Below, piece by piece: positions 24,680 to 32,672 of a stretch of DNA of 64,000 nt (the first letter of the stretch is position 1; each line of letters begins with the position of its first letter). The position numbers and the translations under genes were made by a program. Where the stretch lies: contig NZ_CP137559.1 in NCBI RefSeq assembly GCF_019249725.2, positions 3,413,001 to 3,477,000 of the forward strand, read 5' to 3'. Under the pieces are notes generated by a model, which made no database searches, was not told the origin of the DNA, and saw only the letters and a list, made by a program, of their open reading frames with translations. The DNA comes from Segatella hominis (lineage in GTDB: Bacteria; Bacteroidota; Bacteroidia; Bacteroidales; Bacteroidaceae).

Positions 24680-25651
24680 ATGAAAAAGATTAGGTTTATA
24701 ATTACAACTTTTTTATGTTGTCTTTCTCTGTTTGTATATGCAGGCAAGGAGTGTTGTTATGGTTATATAACTTGTAAAAATGGCAAGGTAGTGAGAATCA
24801 AATCTATAATTACAGAAAATGGGAAATTGGATAATTTTAATTTTGAATACAATGACAAAGGGCAATTGTGCAAGGTTTTGTCAGATGAAGATCCATGGTA
24901 TATTTCATATAATCCGTTGACTTTACAGTGGGGTACTCCAAACGTAGGTGAAGATTGGGAAGTCTGGAGTTGGGGATCTGTGGAGACAACAAACATGGGC
25001 TTTTTGTCGAAGATTTGCGAAGACTGGATGGATTGTAGTGGCGATAAGGATGTAAGGCAATATTCATTTGAGTATAATAATATGGATAATTTGGCTTTAT
25101 GGACTGAATTTAGTGATGGCGAAAAAACTGTTCATAAATACGATTGGAATAATGGGGATATCCTGACAATGGATCATTATACAGAAAATAGTGAATGGGA
25201 TAAACGTCATTATGTTTTTTCTTATGAAGATTCGTATAATAATACTTATCAGCAGTTTAGTTTGAATACATTTTTGTTTGATGCTGATTATGGTTTTGCC
25301 TTTGTTACTGGGTTTCTTGGGAAAGGTTGTCGTCATTTACCCTCTCGCATTGTTTATACTAATGACGATAATGGTAGTATAGAGGTTTTTGATTATCAGT
25401 TTCGATATACATTTAATGATGATGGAACATTGGCTACTTCTGAATATTCTTTGGATGGTGCTCCTTATGTGAAGACCCAATATAATTATGAAGAGGTTGG
25501 GCAAGTTAATCAAATTGAAAATATACGAAAGGAAGAATTGATGCAAAAATATGATGTATTTGATTGTAGTGGGAGAAAAACACGGTTAGGAAAAGGAATT
25601 AAAATTTTACGAAATAAAAGTGGATTGGTGAAGAAATTCGCTGTAAAATAA
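24680..25651 (+). CDS. Secreted protein with YD-like beta segments and a short sorting-tail-like C-terminus
   Basis: About 323 residues with a signal peptide (MKKIRFIITTFLCCLSLFVYAG). The body is built of repeated strand-turn units of the F-x-Y-N-D-x-G-x-L type (NFNFEYNDKGQL, QYSFEYNNMDNLALW, FRYTFNDDGTLATSEY), as in DUF4595 or YD-repeat-like proteins. The last ~35 residues (YDVFDCSGRKT, GKGIKILRNK, VKKFAVK) resemble a weak type-IX secretion tail (V-Y-D-x-x-G-R, GIYI-NGKKVLVK). Codon use is AT-rich compared with the neighbours. I know of no function. An in-frame GTG at 24674 is an unlikely alternative start. Confidence 0.6.
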   Translation: MKKIRFIITTFLCCLSLFVYAGKECCYGYITCKNGKVVRIKSIITENGKLDNFNFEYNDKGQLCKVLSDEDPWYISYNPLTLQWGTPNVGEDWEVWSWGSVETTNMGFLSKICEDWMDCSGDKDVRQYSFEYNNMDNLALWTEFSDGEKTVHKYDWNNGDILTMDHYTENSEWDKRHYVFSYEDSYNNTYQQFSLNTFLFDADYGFAFVTGFLGKGCRHLPSRIVYTNDDNGSIEVFDYQFRYTFNDDGTLATSEYSLDGAPYVKTQYNYEEVGQVNQIENIRKEELMQKYDVFDCSGRKTRLGKGIKILRNKSGLVKKFAVK

Positions 25652-25666
25652 TTTTTAGACAATTTC

Positions 25667-25698
25667 GAGGGTGCGTCATGGACTTGTGGCACACCCTC
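25667..25698 (+). terminator. Terminator hairpin, same family as 20756-20783
   Basis: GAGGGTGCGTCAT pairs with GTGGCACACCCTC with wobbles, followed by TTG and T-rich sequence. It lies 15 bp after the upstream stop codon. Confidence 0.7.
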
Positions 25699-25749
25699 TT
25701 GTATTCTGTTTTTTTGAAAAAAGCCATTTTTTCTTCTGTTTTGTACTTT

Positions 25750-26110
25750 TTACATACTTGCAGCTTCTTCGAAAAGGAATTCCCAAGCATCGTTTAATTT
25801 ACGCAAAGGGAGACGCTCTTTTACGAGCTTTATCTTTAATGCTTTGCAGAATGCTTTCAGAACAGATTCTGTTGTAAGGTCGGGAACGGAAATTTGCAAA
25901 GGACAACGGTTATTGTACAATGCCTGCTTTCTGTAAGTCTTCTGTTGTAAAAAAGAAGGCATGTTGACAACGGATTCTGTGGCTTCTGTTGCCATCTCCT
26001 CCAGCTTAATATAGTTAGGATGTTTAGAGAACAAACAAGTCGTCCATTGTTACTACCGACTGAACATCCCAAGCATAAGGATTGTCGGATAATCCCATGG
26101 TCGTAATCAT
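25750..26110 (-). pseudogene. Frameshifted small gene, family not recognised
   Basis: Two frames join into one protein of about 119 residues. The first starts at 26110 (MITTMGLSDNPYAWDVQ) and stops after TMDDLFVL. The second continues FSKHPNYIKLEEMATEATE to the end at 25750. At the joint the minus strand reads TTGTTTGTTC, a doubled TTGT; removing one copy restores a single frame. I do not recognise the family: it is helical, with a basic middle (CKALKIKLVKERLPLRK). It could be a small DNA-binding or antitoxin protein, which is a guess. Confidence 0.5.
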
Positions 26111-26137
26111 TGTAAAATGTACGGCTTTCTAGGAGAG

Positions 26138-26202
26138 AAATGTGCTTTAAACGTGCGGAATGTGCTTAAAAAAGACGCATTCCGCACGTTTAAAGCACAT
26201 TT
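26138..26202. repeat. Perfect 25-bp inverted repeat
   Basis: The arms 26138-26162 and 26178-26202 are exact complements (AAATGTGCTTTAAACGTGCG... and its mirror) around a 15-nt loop. The 3' T-run lies at the end of the ATPase gene (stop at 26208). It works as a terminator on paper but is far longer than needed, so it may be a mobile hairpin. Confidence 0.85.
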
Positions 26203-26207
26203 TTTGT

Positions 26208-27344
26208 TTATATTCTCTTTAACCACAGATCCATGAATCTGTCGTAGATGATGTATCCTTCATTGGTTCTATATACCAATTCCTTGTCTTCCAGAACCTT
26301 GAGGGCTGCCTTTACGCTGCTAGCTCCACTCAGCTTGTGCTCCTTGATGAATTTGCCTGATGTAGGCTGGGTAACAATGTCATCTTTGGCAATAGCTTTC
26401 AGAAGAGCGAACTGGTTTTCAGTGAAGAACTGAACCATGTTCTCAAACTGTGGTTCTCTGCCTTGTAGGATGGAGAGTAAGGCGGCATTCACTTGCTCAA
26501 TACAGTAAATGGTAAGCTCCGTTTCATAGAGGCGATTCATGATGCATTGAATATACCAGGTATGGCCATTAAACTGGTGGTAGATTTGTTCGAAAACATC
26601 CTTCGATAGATTACCGCCTTTCTGCTTAAAGAAGTTTTGACAGAAGTCATAATAAATGCTGCAATCCAATGGCTTCAGTCCCATCATCTCAGTGCTTTGG
26701 TAAAATGGATGTTTCGGCGAGCCGAATATCTCAGCCATCAGATGATGCTTGCTGCCGGAGAAGATGAAATGCACATGTTGGGCAAACTGGATATAAGAAC
26801 GTAGCAATGCCTCTGTGCCTTTCTCTGGATATTCTGCAATCTGCTGAAATTCATCGATGGCGATATATACCTCTTTCCCACTCTCGTTGAGATAGTTGAA
26901 GATGCTGCGGATAGTGATGTCCTCTTGGGATGGCTCTATTGTGATAGATACGCTAGGTTCACCAGTTAATGGATCCATGCTGAGTACAGGGCGCAAGGCA
27001 CTGAAGAAGGCGATGGTTTTCTCTATGAATGAGGAGTTCTTGCGGACGATGTCATTGATAACCATTACGCCAAATTGTTCCACAAAGTCGTGCAAGTTCT
27101 TGGTGGCGAATATGTCAAGGTATAGGCATGCTGTATCCTTCTCTTCTGTATCCAGATGATAGAATGTATTCTTTATAAGCCCTGTTTTCCCTATTCTTCG
27201 AGGAGAAATGAGGGTAACGTTCCTTCCATTCTTCAGGTGCGATATCAAAGTCTTTGTTTCTGCCTCTCTGTCGCAGAAATACTCAGGACTTTCATAACCT
27301 TGATAGATGAAAGGATTTGCTAATTTCCTGTTACTTAGTTTCAT
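26208..27344 (-). CDS. AAA ATPase of the archaeal-ATPase/DUF234-related type
   Basis: A 378-residue protein: NPFIYQGYESPEYFCDRE at the start, Walker A SPRRIGKT near residue 47, Walker B EVYIAIDEFQQI near 170 and a sensor HFIFSGSKHHLM near 200, then a winged-helix-like C-terminus (LKVLEDKELVYRTNEGYIIYDRFMDLWL). The family is abundant in Bacteroidales and of unknown cellular role; STAND-like signalling has been proposed for relatives. It is a single-gene unit with a promoter at 27385-27392. It is not close to the DUF4143 ATPase at 6783-8039. Confidence 0.8.
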   Translation of the reverse strand: MKLSNRKLANPFIYQGYESPEYFCDREAETKTLISHLKNGRNVTLISPRRIGKTGLIKNTFYHLDTEEKDTACLYLDIFATKNLHDFVEQFGVMVINDIVRKNSSFIEKTIAFFSALRPVLSMDPLTGEPSVSITIEPSQEDITIRSIFNYLNESGKEVYIAIDEFQQIAEYPEKGTEALLRSYIQFAQHVHFIFSGSKHHLMAEIFGSPKHPFYQSTEMMGLKPLDCSIYYDFCQNFFKQKGGNLSKDVFEQIYHQFNGHTWYIQCIMNRLYETELTIYCIEQVNAALLSILQGREPQFENMVQFFTENQFALLKAIAKDDIVTQPTSGKFIKEHKLSGASSVKAALKVLEDKELVYRTNEGYIIYDRFMDLWLKRI

Positions 27345-27384
27345 ACGCCATTACATTTTTTGTGTTACAACTTTGTTGTAATGG

Positions 27385-27392
27385 CAAAGATA
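27385..27392 (-). promoter_or_regulatory. -7 promoter element of the AAA ATPase gene
   Basis: TATCTTTG on the minus strand (caaagata on plus), 41 bp before the ATG. Confidence 0.6.
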
Positions 27393-27462
27393 CAACTATT
27401 TATTGAATATGCAAAAGAAAAAGGCAGAAAGTTGAGGAATATTCTCAATTTTCTGCCATTTA

Positions 27463-27918
27463 TTAGCCTATCACATTGCATAGTTGGTTGATGGCTGCAT
27501 CAAAAGTGGTGAGGTCTTTGGCTCGCTTTCTGATGGAAACGAACAGTAGTAAAGTATTGAGAGTGTCAGCCGTATTGAAATCGTAGTTCTTACCCGTATC
27601 TGATGTGTATGAAATGTTTTCTTGCGTCAGCTCCTTTATCGCTCTGAGGATAGTGTCAGAGCTACAAGTGCGAAGTGTCGGATGAAGCGAGAGATGGTTC
27701 AGCAAATGAGTAGTGACATCCTCAATACATGAGCCACCACAGAAGTAGATACTCATGAGAGAACGGATGATTTCGCTGTACCGATAACCGAACGATTTAC
27801 ACCTTAGACCGAGGGTTGAGTCGATTACAGATGACAATGTGGAGTCAAATGCTCCATGATTGAAAATATTCACTCCAACAGGAGTGAGTTTCTCAGATTT
27901 AATTTGTATCTTTGCCAT
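27463..27918 (-). pseudogene. Chimeric fragment: IS1380-like transposase start joined to a regulator's 3' end
   Basis: A 151-codon frame. The first ~128 residues (MAKIQIKSEKLTPVGVNIFN, then STLGLRCKSFGYRYSEIIRS and a DTLNTLLLF end) look like the N-terminal part of an IS1380-family DDE transposase; the catalytic domain is missing. The last ~23 residues (IRKRAKDLTTFDAAINQLCN and VI) are the same as the C-terminus of the regulator encoded at 30714-32351. A 69-bp stretch of DNA is shared with one mismatch. So a recombination placed a copy of the regulator's 3' end behind a cut transposase gene. It should be inactive as a transposase. Confidence 0.7.
27468..27536 (-). repeat. 69-bp direct repeat, copy 1
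   Basis: It matches 30719-30787 at 68 of 69 bases (difference at 27520/30771). It holds the 3' coding end of the DUF6377-like regulator gene. Copies 1 and 2 have the same orientation and bracket the GH2 gene. Confidence 0.9.
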
Positions 27919-28061
27919 GTCATATCAGAGTTTTGCTTGTTTATTTTTGCAACACTAAGATAAGTGAATTCTTCGACATGACAAAATCCTGGTCAACTTT
28001 TGTTGCTCAGGTACTTAGAGGATTTAATTTATAATAGTGTTGCGGAATTAAGGGAAAAACA

Positions 28062-30494
28062 ATGAAGATAAGAAAATGGTTACTCTTAGCTGTTGCCAGT
28101 ATGCAGATGACTGGTGTCATGGCTGACAACGTACGTGAGAAGATTCTCATAGACGAAGGATGGAAGTTTGCTTTTGGAAATGCTGCCGATCCTGCCAAGG
28201 ATTTTGGCTGTGGTACTGAGTATTTCAACTATCTGACCAAGGCAAATTCCATACATAACGCAGGTCCGTATGCTCAGAAATTCAACGATTCCACCTGGGT
28301 GTCTGTTACTATCCCTCACGATTGGGTGACCAATCTGTCTTATGCTCGGAATGCAAGTCATTCGCATGGTTATAAGACTGTAGGATATAAATTTCCAGAG
28401 ACAAGTGTAGGATGGTATCGTAAAACTATCAGTATTCCTAAGGAGGACTTGGGAAAGCATATCGCCATTCAGTTTGATGGCATCTTCCGTAACGCACAAG
28501 TGTGGTTCAACGGATTTTATATGGGAACGGAACCGAGTGGCTATGCTACACAGGTGTATGATGTGACCGAATATGTCAACTATGGAGGCGAGAACCTCAT
28601 CTGTGTGCGTGCTGACGCAACATTAGAGGAAGGATGGTTTTATGAAGGGGCAGGCATCTATCGAGATGCTTGGCTGTTGAAGTCTGCTTCCGTAAGTGTG
28701 GCACCGTTTGGCACTTTCGTGTTTGCCGATATCAAGAAGCCCTATGATGCTGCGGTGGTTCATGTGAAAACTGAGGTCAACAACCATTCGCTTGAATCGC
28801 AGCAATGCAGTGTAGAGCAACGACTGCTGGACGCAGAAGGTAAACTGGTGGGAAAGGCTGAAAGCGTAAACCTTAGTCTAAACGCCAAACAGACCCTTGG
28901 TTGCGAACAGACCATAGCTCTCGATCATCCGCATCTGTGGTCAACTGACGACCCTTATATATATAAGGTGGAAACTACGGTAAAGGTGAATGGCGAAGTG
29001 ACAGATGTCTATGAAACGACAACTGGTATCCGTGAAGTGGTGTTTGATGCTCAATCGGGTTTCATGCTTAATGGAAAACCCATCAAACTGAAGGGCGTCA
29101 ATATGCATCAGGATCATGCTGGGGTAGGGGCTGCTATTCCCGATGCTTTGCAGGCTTGGCGCATCAAGAAGCTCAAGAAGTTTGGCTGTAATGCCTATCG
29201 TGCTTCACATAACCCCATGACACCTGCCTTGCTCGATATTTGTGATAGAGAAGGTATGTTGGTCATCGACGAAAACCGTTTGACTGGTATCAACACAGAA
29301 CACTTGCGCTTGCTGGAGAATATGATTAAGCGTGACCGAAACCATCCATCAGTCATTCTGTGGAGTGATGGTAATGAGGAGTGGGGAATAGAAAACTCCG
29401 TACAGGGCACACGTATTGCTGCTGCCATGCGAGAATATACCCGACTGCTCGATCCTACACGTCATTCTACTATTGCCAATGCCGGAGGTTCGGAAATGAT
29501 TAAAGGACTGGATGTGGTTGGCTTTAATTATATCGTGCAAAACGATGTGGATAATAGAAAAAAAGCTAATCCTGACTGGAAAATCGTGGGCACAGAGGAA
29601 ACAACCGGTTGTGGTACTCGTGGGGTGTATTTCGAATCAAAAGAACAGCCCGGACACATGGTTAGCATGAACAGAGGAACAAAACCTGGCGTGGAAAACG
29701 TGATAGAGCGCGGATGGAATTTCTATGATGAACGCCCATGGGCTGCCGGTCTTTTCTATTGGACAGGATTTGACTATCGTGGAGAACCTAATCCGCTGAA
29801 ATATCCTGCCCATGAGTCTGAGTTTGGTATCCTTGACTATTGCGGTTTCATGAAAGATGAAGCATGGTATCTGAAATCTGTATGGACTGACGAGCCTGTG
29901 TTGCATATATTCCCACACTGGAATCTGCAAGGACATGAAGGTGAAACCGTGGAGGTTTGGGCGTATAGCAACTGCGACGAAGTGGAACTGATAGTGAATG
30001 GAAAGAAACTGGGACGCCAGACTATGCCTAAGAACGGTCACCTGAAATGGAAAGCTGTTTATCAGCCCGGAAAGGTTGTGGCTATTGGTTATAAGAATGG
30101 TAAACGTATGCTTACCAAGCAGGTGGAAACTACCAAGCCGGCTTATAAGATTGTGATGAAAACAGACCGTCAGACGATCAGTGCAGACGGACGCGATGTG
30201 GCTGTTGTCACAGTAGAAGTGCAGGATGCTAAGGGACGTATTGTGCCCGATGCTTGTCCGAAGCTGACGTTTAAACTTTCAGGAGATGGCAAAATACTCG
30301 GTGTAGGAAATGGAGATCCGTCTTATCTTGGTGCTGATCATCCTAATCATAACGACTGCCATGAGTTTAGCATACCTGCATTCAATGGACTGGCGCAGGT
30401 GATTATCCAGAGTTCACGCAATTCCTCTGCACTGCAGTTGAGAGGCGAAGCCAACGAGCTTAAAGCTGGAGAACTGACAATAAATACTAAATGA
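28062..30494 (+). CDS. GH2 beta-galactosidase-type glycoside hydrolase
   Basis: An 810-residue exported enzyme (signal MKIRKWLLLAVASMQMTGVMA) predicted to remove terminal beta-linked sugars, most likely galactose. Order: jelly-roll sugar-binding domain (about 25-210, with GWYRKTISIP and FDGIFRNAQVWFNG), Ig-like domain, TIM barrel with NMHQDHAGVG and RASHNP, acid/base Glu 439 in WSDGNEE and nucleophile Glu near 512 in GTEET, then a DUF4982-like and an Ig-like C-terminal domain. A related GH2 activity such as beta-glucuronidase is less likely given the sequence feel. It is near a GH36 alpha-galactosidase gene and points towards a convergent regulator gene. The leader is about 110 nt, behind TATTTTTG at 27942-27949. 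Confidence 0.9.
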   Translation: MKIRKWLLLAVASMQMTGVMADNVREKILIDEGWKFAFGNAADPAKDFGCGTEYFNYLTKANSIHNAGPYAQKFNDSTWVSVTIPHDWVTNLSYARNASHSHGYKTVGYKFPETSVGWYRKTISIPKEDLGKHIAIQFDGIFRNAQVWFNGFYMGTEPSGYATQVYDVTEYVNYGGENLICVRADATLEEGWFYEGAGIYRDAWLLKSASVSVAPFGTFVFADIKKPYDAAVVHVKTEVNNHSLESQQCSVEQRLLDAEGKLVGKAESVNLSLNAKQTLGCEQTIALDHPHLWSTDDPYIYKVETTVKVNGEVTDVYETTTGIREVVFDAQSGFMLNGKPIKLKGVNMHQDHAGVGAAIPDALQAWRIKKLKKFGCNAYRASHNPMTPALLDICDREGMLVIDENRLTGINTEHLRLLENMIKRDRNHPSVILWSDGNEEWGIENSVQGTRIAAAMREYTRLLDPTRHSTIANAGGSEMIKGLDVVGFNYIVQNDVDNRKKANPDWKIVGTEETTGCGTRGVYFESKEQPGHMVSMNRGTKPGVENVIERGWNFYDERPWAAGLFYWTGFDYRGEPNPLKYPAHESEFGILDYCGFMKDEAWYLKSVWTDEPVLHIFPHWNLQGHEGETVEVWAYSNCDEVELIVNGKKLGRQTMPKNGHLKWKAVYQPGKVVAIGYKNGKRMLTKQVETTKPAYKIVMKTDRQTISADGRDVAVVTVEVQDAKGRIVPDACPKLTFKLSGDGKILGVGNGDPSYLGADHPNHNDCHEFSIPAFNGLAQVIIQSSRNSSALQLRGEANELKAGELTINTK

Positions 30495-30713
30495 TATGGA
30501 GGGGAAGGTGAAAGCCTTCCCTTTTTTTATTCATGATGCAAATGGGGTTTATGCCGTGAGTGAATATGATGATGGGTGACAAGGACTTGGGGCTTTCAGC
30601 CTCAATAAACAGGAATGATGGTTGATACGAAGCAAGATATAAAGGTTGGAAAACCTGTCTGCGTGCTGTTTGCAAATTAATACGCTTTGGGTGTTGCCAA
30701 GCACTTGCTCTGA

Positions 30714-32351
30714 TTATTCTATCACATTGCATAGTTGGTTGATGGCTGCATCAAAAGTGGTGAGGTCTTTCGCTCGCTTTCTGATGGCTGTCTTGTAATT
30801 ATAGATGGTTTGCGTAGAATAGAACAGGAGGGTGGCCAGTTCCTGACCATCCGTAATTCCTAGTCGCATCAGTGCATAGATACGCAGTTCCTTGGTGAGA
30901 CTGTTAGGGGCTGGGAGAACAATCTGCTTTTCTGGCAACAGCAGTTGGTTGAACTCATCCACGAAGTTAGGGTATAAGTCCATAAAAGCCTTATCGAATC
31001 GGTTGTAGAAACTTGAAGCTTCCTCTTCTGCCAACTTATAGCTGTTGATGGCGGTAAGGAGGTCGGCAGTCTGTTTCGCCTTGATCTTGCGGCTCACCAA
31101 CTTGCGATAATCGTCGAGTTTCTTGATATAGACGGCACTGATGTCCATAAACAATCTCATATAAGTCTCCCTGCGCTTGTTGGTATTGAGCAGCTTCTGG
31201 TTCAGTTCGTCCAAGAGTGTATTTTGACTCTTCACCTCCCGACGACTCTTTGCCAAACGCTTATTTATCCTGAAGACAAAGAACATCATCGCCAAGAAGC
31301 CAAGAGACACGATACTTACCACAACCAGCGATGCCGTGATGATTCGATTTTGACGTATTCCTTGCTGATGATTCGTTTCCGTGATAAGCGGAAGTATGCG
31401 AGAGATCTCAACCATTCGAAGACGATTGTTATAAAACTGAGCATCTTCCATCGAACAATAGATATACTTTGACACACGCTTCGCATACTTAGCATCCTTA
31501 TTATATAGATAGGTGGAAAGTTCCTGAAGTGCCAAATTTTCTTTCAAGGGACAAATTTGGTCGGAGATGGCCGCCTCTACCAAATATTTCTCATATATGT
31601 CCATCTGCCCATTGTCCTGATAATAACGAGCTATACAATATGCTGCAGAAGCATGTACTCTACTGTCAATAGGACTGGCGGCAAGGGCTTTCTGATACCA
31701 GCCCAACACTTTCTTGTCTGTGCGATGTAGCAAATACTCCAACTCACCACTCAGATAATAATAGAGCGCGGAATGCTTGTTGCCTACATATTCAAGGGTC
31801 TTGGCAAGATAGAGTCTTTTTTTATCTTGCATTTCCTCCTTGAATTCAGACCTTTCGCAGAAAGCTTCCCAATAGTTATACACCCATGTCAAGGTGTAAT
31901 AATAGTATTGCATCAGCTTGGGCGAAATGTCTTCTGGCTTCAAAGAAAGCAACAGGTCTTCTGCCTGACTATAGAATCCACCTGTGGATAACACCGCAGC
32001 CCGATTGATCTTGTTGAGGTTGATGAAATAGTCATCATGCAACTGTTCTGCCAATTGCAGGCCCCTGTTGGCATATACCATGGCTGAGTCATATCGATAA
32101 GTATAATACTCACGATAGATTTGATTGTAAAGACTCAGACGCTCTCGTTTGTCGGAAGTAAAATTCAGTTTTTTCTTCATTCGTATGAGTTTCTTCTCTT
32201 TCTTGGAAGAGAACTCGTCCCGACGAGCAATATATTGGTCCAGACGATGAAGCAACTCATCCTCGTCGTCCAAATCCGCATTACGGGAAAATGCCGCATT
32301 TGCCAACATCGGCATCACCACCATCATCAAGAGCCATACTATCTTCTTCAT
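30714..32351 (-). CDS. Membrane-bound TPR/DUF6377-type transcriptional regulator
   Basis: A 545-residue protein: signal-like N-terminus, a periplasmic TPR-type domain (about 60-330, with SLYNQIYREYYTYRYDSAMVY trimmed here to YREYYTYRYDSAMVY), one membrane span near 345-365 (IITASLVVVSIVSLGFLAMMF shortened to SLVVVSIVSLGFLAMMF), a coiled linker and a C-terminal LuxR-like helix-turn-helix (LRIYALMRLGITDGQELATL, then STQTIYNYK). This is the architecture I associate with SusR-like sensors that read sugars in the periplasm. It is divergent from the TonB-receptor gene at 32673, so it most likely controls the GH36/GH2 locus. Its last 69 bp are duplicated at 27468-27536. Confidence 0.75.
   Translation of the reverse strand: MKKIVWLLMMVVMPMLANAAFSRNADLDDEDELLHRLDQYIARRDEFSSKKEKKLIRMKKKLNFTSDKRERLSLYNQIYREYYTYRYDSAMVYANRGLQLAEQLHDDYFINLNKINRAAVLSTGGFYSQAEDLLLSLKPEDISPKLMQYYYYTLTWVYNYWEAFCERSEFKEEMQDKKRLYLAKTLEYVGNKHSALYYYLSGELEYLLHRTDKKVLGWYQKALAASPIDSRVHASAAYCIARYYQDNGQMDIYEKYLVEAAISDQICPLKENLALQELSTYLYNKDAKYAKRVSKYIYCSMEDAQFYNNRLRMVEISRILPLITETNHQQGIRQNRIITASLVVVSIVSLGFLAMMFFVFRINKRLAKSRREVKSQNTLLDELNQKLLNTNKRRETYMRLFMDISAVYIKKLDDYRKLVSRKIKAKQTADLLTAINSYKLAEEEASSFYNRFDKAFMDLYPNFVDEFNQLLLPEKQIVLPAPNSLTKELRIYALMRLGITDGQELATLLFYSTQTIYNYKTAIRKRAKDLTTFDAAINQLCNVIE
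30719..30787 (-). repeat. 69-bp direct repeat, copy 2 (native 3' end of the regulator gene)
   Basis: Partner of 27468-27536. It lies inside an intact gene, so this is the likely source copy. Confidence 0.9.
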
Positions 32352-32420
32352 TGTCCTTTGTTTGTTATTGTTCTTACCTGTTTTTGCTTTGTTATGAAAG
32401 AGAATAACCCTTTACGGCTG

Positions 32421-32428
32421 CAAAAATA
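32421..32428 (-). promoter_or_regulatory. -7 promoter element of the regulator gene
   Basis: TATTTTTG on the minus strand, about 70 bp before the regulator ATG. Confidence 0.55.
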
Positions 32429-32575
32429 CGACTTTTATTCTTCTTTTCAACATCTACTCTCATAAAAAGTATTAATTCTATATATATTCTGATTATTAGG
32501 CAGTTAAGTCTTTATAAGAGTATCCAAGCATCTACTCACGCCCTACACACAGCACCAAGGTGTCTAAAAACAATC

Positions 32576-32583
32576 TATCTTTG
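32576..32583 (+). promoter_or_regulatory. -7 promoter element of the TonB receptor-GH36 operon
   Basis: TATCTTTG on the plus strand, 90 bp before the receptor ATG. No clear TTTG lies 20 bp upstream, as expected for a promoter that needs an activator. The 321-bp divergent region between regulator and receptor holds both promoters and nothing else I can name. Confidence 0.55.
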
Positions 32584-32672
32584 TAACCGAAATCTAAACG
32601 CATTCGATTCAGATTAAAACATTTTGGAATGAACAAATAAATTTAATAATGTAACTAAAAAAAGAATAAGTT

